Source: Ilumatobacteraceae bacterium (GTDB taxonomy: Bacteria > Actinomycetota > Acidimicrobiia > Acidimicrobiales > Ilumatobacteraceae). From it: a stretch of 42,967 nt of DNA. Made by a program: the position numbers and the translations under genes. This document shows, piece by piece, positions 39,933-42,967 of the stretch. The stretch's first letter is position 1, and every line of letters begins with the position of its first letter. The stretch lies in NCBI GenBank assembly GCA_024644465.1, contig JAHEKY010000011.1, positions 5,105 through 48,071 of the forward strand, written 5' to 3'. The notes below the pieces were generated by a model that did no database searches, was not told the DNA's origin, and saw only the letters and a program-made list of their open reading frames with translations.

Positions 39933-40651
39933 GCGAGGCGGCGGAGACGGTGGCCGATCGCGGAGTACTTGAGGATGCACCAGACGGCGCGGACGCCGTC
40001 GCGCCACCCGATCTTCTTGCCCTCGTCGTAGGTCCTGCCCGAGTACGAGATGCCGACTTCGAACACGACGACCCCCATCCGCGCGACCTTCGCGGTGATC
40101 TCCGGTTCGAACCCGAAGCGGTCTTCCTCGATCGTGACCGCCTGGATGACCTCGCGCCGGAACGCCTTGTAGCACGTCTCCATGTCGGTGAGGTTGAGGT
40201 CGGTGAACATGTTCGACATCAGCGTCAACAGTCGGTTGCCGACGCTGTGCCAGAAGTAGAGCACGCGATGGGGCGCGCTGGACACGAAGCGCGAGCCGTA
40301 CACGACGTCGGCGCGCCCGGACAGCAGCGGCCCGAGCATCGTCGGGTACTCCTCCGGGTCGTACTCGAGATCGGCATCCTGCACGATGACGTACGGTGCG
40401 GTCGCCGCTGCGAAGCCGGTGCGCAACGCGGCGCCCTTGCCCTGGTTGCGTTCGTGCAGGATCACGGTGACGCACGGGTCGGTGATCGCGGCGAGACGGT
40501 CGCGCGTCCCGTCGGTCGAGCCGTCGTCGACGATCACCACCTGTGCGGTGAGCGGCGACCCGAGCACCCGCTCGACGAGTTCGAGCACGGTGTCGCGCTC
40601 GTTGTAGCAGGGAACCACCACGCTGAGACATCTCGTCGTGGTCGCAGTCAT
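39929..40651 (-). CDS. GT2 family polyprenyl-phosphate sugar synthase (DPM1-like)
   Basis: A 240-residue soluble family-2 glycosyltransferase. It has LSVVVPCYNERDTVLELVERV, VVIVDDGSTDGTRDRL, NQGKGAALRTGFAAA, and the metal-binding VIQDADLEYDPEEYP. The acceptor-side MFTDLNLTDMETCYKAFRREV and FGFEPEITAKVARMG complete the DPM1 pattern. It would transfer a sugar from NDP-sugar to polyprenyl phosphate at the cytoplasmic face, supplying the neighbouring GT-C enzymes. The start at 40651 has TATCGT 9 nt upstream; the longer frame to 40912 runs into the divergent AftD-like gene. It overlaps the next gene by GTGA. Confidence 0.9.
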   Translation of the reverse strand: MTATTTRCLSVVVPCYNERDTVLELVERVLGSPLTAQVVIVDDGSTDGTRDRLAAITDPCVTVILHERNQGKGAALRTGFAAATAPYVIVQDADLEYDPEEYPTMLGPLLSGRADVVYGSRFVSSAPHRVLYFWHSVGNRLLTLMSNMFTDLNLTDMETCYKAFRREVIQAVTIEEDRFGFEPEITAKVARMGVVVFEVGISYSGRTYDEGKKIGWRDGVRAVWCILKYSAIGHRLRRLA

Positions 40652-40660
40652 CGTGGGGAG

Positions 40661-40666
40661 ACGATA
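40661..40666 (-). promoter_or_regulatory. -10 box of the minus-strand glycan operon
   Basis: TATCGT lies 9 nt before the ATG at 40651. It is only 8 bp from the opposing box at 40675, so the divergent promoters overlap. Confidence 0.45.
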
Positions 40667-40674
40667 CCGGCCTG

Positions 40675-40680
40675 TACGTT
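40675..40680 (+). promoter_or_regulatory. -10 box, leaderless promoter of the second AftD-like gene
   Basis: TACGTT lies 8 nt before the ATG at 40689. Confidence 0.5.
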
Positions 40681-40688
40681 CTGTCACG

Positions 40689-42967
40689 ATGATCCGGGAA
40701 CGCGCCGTCCGCCTCCTCGGCGCGGTGCCGGATCGCACCGTGGCGGTGGTGCTCGCCGTGTTCTCGTACGTCCCGATGCTGGCGACATCGCCGGGCAGGG
40801 TCAGTGCCGACACGAAGACGTACCTCACCGTCGACCCCGGCGAAGTGCTCGCCGGCGCGGCCTCGATGTGGGACCCGTCGGTCGGCGCCGGCACCGTCCC
40901 GCACCAGAACATCGGCTACCTGTTCCCGCTCGGGCCGTACTACTGGGTGATGGAGCGGATCGGCATCCCCGATTGGGTCACGCAGCGGCTGCTCTGGGCG
41001 ACGATGGTGTTCGCCGCGGCGTACGGCACCTACCGGCTGCTCCGCTGGCTCGGCTGGACGGCGGCCGCATCGATGGTCGCGGCGTGCGCCTACGGATTCA
41101 GCCCCTATCTGCTCAGCTATCTGGCGCGGCTGTCGGTGATCCTCGGGCCGTGGGCGGCGCTGCCGTGGATGTTGCTGTTCGTCGCGCGTGCCGCCCGGAC
41201 GAGATCCTGGCGCCCGGCCGCCCTGTTCGCGACGACCGTCGCACTCGTCGGCAGCGTCAATGCGACCGCGCTCGTCCTCGTCGGGATCGCACCGATCGTC
41301 TGGCTCGTCGCCGACGCCGCGAGCGGCCGGGTCACCGCCCGCGCCGCCGTCCGCGCCGCGGCGCAGATCGGCGTGCTGTGCGCCGGGGTGTCGGCGTGGT
41401 GGATCGTGGGCCTGACCGTCCAGGGTGCGTACGGGTTGCCGATTCTGCGGTACACCGAGACCTACGAGGCGGTCGCCTCGGCGAGCACGCCGCCCGAGAT
41501 CCTCCGCGGCCTCGGCTACTGGTTCTTCTACGGGGGCGATCGGCTCGACCCGTGGGTCGGCCCGTCGCAGGCCTACGTCGACAACCCGGCACTGGTCGCG
41601 CTCGGGTTCCTGCTCGCCGGGCTGTCCCTCGCGGGGCTGCTCACCCGTTTCGCGGGGCGCGCAACCGCCGCGACGTTGCTGCTCGTCGGCCTCGTCGTCA
41701 GCGTCGGCGCGGCTCCGCTCGGCGGCACGACGACGTACGGACGGGTCTTCGAGTGGCTGGCCACCGAGACGACCGTCGGCGCGGCGCTGCGCTCGACACC
41801 GCGGGCAGCCCCGCTTGTCGTGTTCGGGCTGGCCCTCGGGCTCGGGGCACTCACCGATGCCGGCCGGCGCGTCGTGCGACACCGGCGCCGCTCGACCGAT
41901 CGGACCGATCTCGCCGTACCGGCCTTCGCCGTGCTGCTCGTGGTGGCGCAGTTGTACCCGTGGTTCGCCGGCACAGCGCTCTCGCCGGCGATCCTGCGGG
42001 ACGAGACGCTTCCCGGCTACGAGACCGAGCTCGCCACATGGCTCGACGACACCGGTGATGGACGTGTCTATGCACTGCCGGGCGCCGACTTCGCCAACTA
42101 CCGCTGGGGCGGCACGGTCGACCCCGTCCTGCCCGGCCTCGTCGAGCGTTCGGTCCTGTACCGCGAGCTCGTGCCGCAGGGCGGGCATGGCACCGCCGAC
42201 CTGCTCAACGCATTCGAACGGCGGCTCGCCGAAGGCTGGTTCGAACCCGAGTCACTGCCGACGATCGCCACGCTGTTCGGCGTCGAGACGGTCGTCGTCC
42301 GCAACGACCTCGAACACGAGCGGTATCGGCTGGCTCGCCCGGCGCTCGTGTACGAAGACGTCACGTCCGTGCTCGGCCCGCCGGACCATGCCGGTCCGCC
42401 GATCGCCGACGAGACGGCGATCCCGCTCGTCGACGGCGTGACGCTCGCCCGTTGGACCGCGCCCGACACGTTCCCGGCGGTCGCCGCGTTCGAGGTCGGC
42501 CCGGCGCCGCTCGTCGACGCCCGCGCTGCGTCGTCGCCGATGATCCTCGCCGGCAGCGGTGACGGTGTCGTCGACCTGGCGGGTGCCGGCCTGCTCGATC
42601 CGCTGCGACCGGTCGTGTACGCGGCGACCGTCGACGACCTGCTCGTCGACGGTTCCGACGTGGCGACGGTCCTGGGAGCCGACCCGTGGTGGGTGGTCAG
42701 CGACACGAACCGCAAGCAGGCGCGGCGCTGGTCGACGATCGGGTCGAATCTCGGGGCGCTCGAAGCGGACGGCGATCCGCAGCTCGACGACGACCCGGGC
42801 AACAACGCGCTCGAGGTCTTCGACGACGCGCTCGACGAGCAGACGGTCGCCGTCCACCGCGGCGACATCGAAGCCGTCCGGGCCAGTTCCTACGGCAACC
42901 AGTTCGCCTACACACCGGAAGACGCCCCGTGGCTCGCGGTCGACGGCGACCCGGCGACCGCCTGGCG
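40689..42967 (+). CDS. second AftD-like (DUF3367) glycosyltransferase, 3'-truncated by window
   Basis: The reading frame stays open from the ATG at 40689 to the right edge, about 759 codons. It has the same architecture as the gene at 32045: SPGRVSADTKTYLTVDPGEVL in the first loop, PHQNIGYLFPLGPYYW, and IPDWVTQRLLWATMVFAAAYG. A multi-TM GT-C region runs to about residue 430. A soluble part then ends at the window border in WLAVDGDPATAW, the first discoidin-like signature. Its first-loop wording is closer to the mycobacterial AftD pattern (DTKxxLTVDP) than that of the first copy. It is divergent from the GT2 gene with 37 bp between starts. The missing C-terminal half should hold further carbohydrate-binding and TM segments. 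Confidence 0.85.
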   Translation, partial: MIRERAVRLLGAVPDRTVAVVLAVFSYVPMLATSPGRVSADTKTYLTVDPGEVLAGAASMWDPSVGAGTVPHQNIGYLFPLGPYYWVMERIGIPDWVTQRLLWATMVFAAAYGTYRLLRWLGWTAAASMVAACAYGFSPYLLSYLARLSVILGPWAALPWMLLFVARAARTRSWRPAALFATTVALVGSVNATALVLVGIAPIVWLVADAASGRVTARAAVRAAAQIGVLCAGVSAWWIVGLTVQGAYGLPILRYTETYEAVASASTPPEILRGLGYWFFYGGDRLDPWVGPSQAYVDNPALVALGFLLAGLSLAGLLTRFAGRATAATLLLVGLVVSVGAAPLGGTTTYGRVFEWLATETTVGAALRSTPRAAPLVVFGLALGLGALTDAGRRVVRHRRRSTDRTDLAVPAFAVLLVVAQLYPWFAGTALSPAILRDETLPGYETELATWLDDTGDGRVYALPGADFANYRWGGTVDPVLPGLVERSVLYRELVPQGGHGTADLLNAFERRLAEGWFEPESLPTIATLFGVETVVVRNDLEHERYRLARPALVYEDVTSVLGPPDHAGPPIADETAIPLVDGVTLARWTAPDTFPAVAAFEVGPAPLVDARAASSPMILAGSGDGVVDLAGAGLLDPLRPVVYAATVDDLLVDGSDVATVLGADPWWVVSDTNRKQARRWSTIGSNLGALEADGDPQLDDDPGNNALEVFDDALDEQTVAVHRGDIEAVRASSYGNQFAYTPEDAPWLAVDGDPATAW

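Noticed and set aside
37764-42188. 1474-residue frame for the GT-C-like protein
   Set aside because: The upstream half is a shadow of the GT2 and AftD-like genes. The GTG at 39932 overlaps the GT2 stop and gives a sensible membrane protein.
1-42967. tRNA, rRNA, riboswitches, insertion sequences, integrases or a phage
   Set aside because: I looked for these along both strands and saw no cloverleaf, no conserved riboswitch core and no transposase or integrase motif. A covariance-model search would be needed to exclude small RNAs.

Overview
The window is about 43 kb of dense, GC-rich (roughly 70% by eye) actinobacterial chromosome with no tRNA, rRNA, CRISPR array, integrase or transposase that I can see. 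The gene repertoire fits a free-living, probably aquatic Acidimicrobiia (Ilumatobacter-like) organism: FadE/FadD-type lipid enzymes, M24 and M50 metalloenzymes, a molybdenum hydroxylase, PPK2, and DUF3367 (AftD-like) glycosyltransferases. Many transcription-unit heads have a TANNNT box only 6-10 nt before the start codon, the layout of leaderless actinobacterial mRNAs. The taxonomic call is an inference from gene content.

Layout. 1-5.4 kb: ispH (cut at the left edge), an acyl-CoA dehydrogenase, a SirB1-type transglutaminase-fold protein, an acyl-CoA synthetase and a glycerophosphodiesterase. 5.4-9.1 kb: a small membrane protein, an M24 enzyme that looks like the DMSP lyase DddP but has Gly where DddP has its catalytic Asp, flanked by three copies of a palindromic repeat, then a non-secreted gamma-glutamyltransferase-family enzyme. 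9.1-15.5 kb: a luciferase-like monooxygenase, a CodA-like amidohydrolase heading an NMT1-type ABC transporter operon, an array of short hairpins, and a creatininase-family hydrolase. 15.5-18.2 kb: an FAD oxidoreductase and a Rip3-like site-2 protease. 18.2-23.8 kb: a phosphoribosyltransferase, a duplicated hairpin plus a (GGGGT)5 tract, a translationally coupled three-subunit xanthine-dehydrogenase-type operon, and a PPK2/DUF5522 pair. 23.9-29.7 kb: a complete five-gene peptide/oligopeptide-type ABC importer operon. 29.8-43 kb: an AlkA-like glycosylase followed by a surface-glycan island with a PIG-V-like mannosyltransferase, a complete AftD-like protein, a fused GT2-methyltransferase, a large GT-C-like membrane protein, a GT2 synthase, and a second AftD-like gene cut by the right edge.

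How the genes may work together. The amidohydrolase and ABC transporter very likely import and deaminate or hydrolyse an N-heterocycle, perhaps followed by the neighbouring amidase-fold enzymes. The molybdenum hydroxylase and phosphoribosyltransferase fit purine oxidation and salvage. The last 12 kb probably builds an envelope polysaccharide from polyprenyl-phosphate sugars. The most unusual non-coding content is structural: at least four types of intergenic palindrome, several starting within a few bases of a stop codon, and three divergent gene pairs whose -10 boxes lie only 9-22 bp apart.
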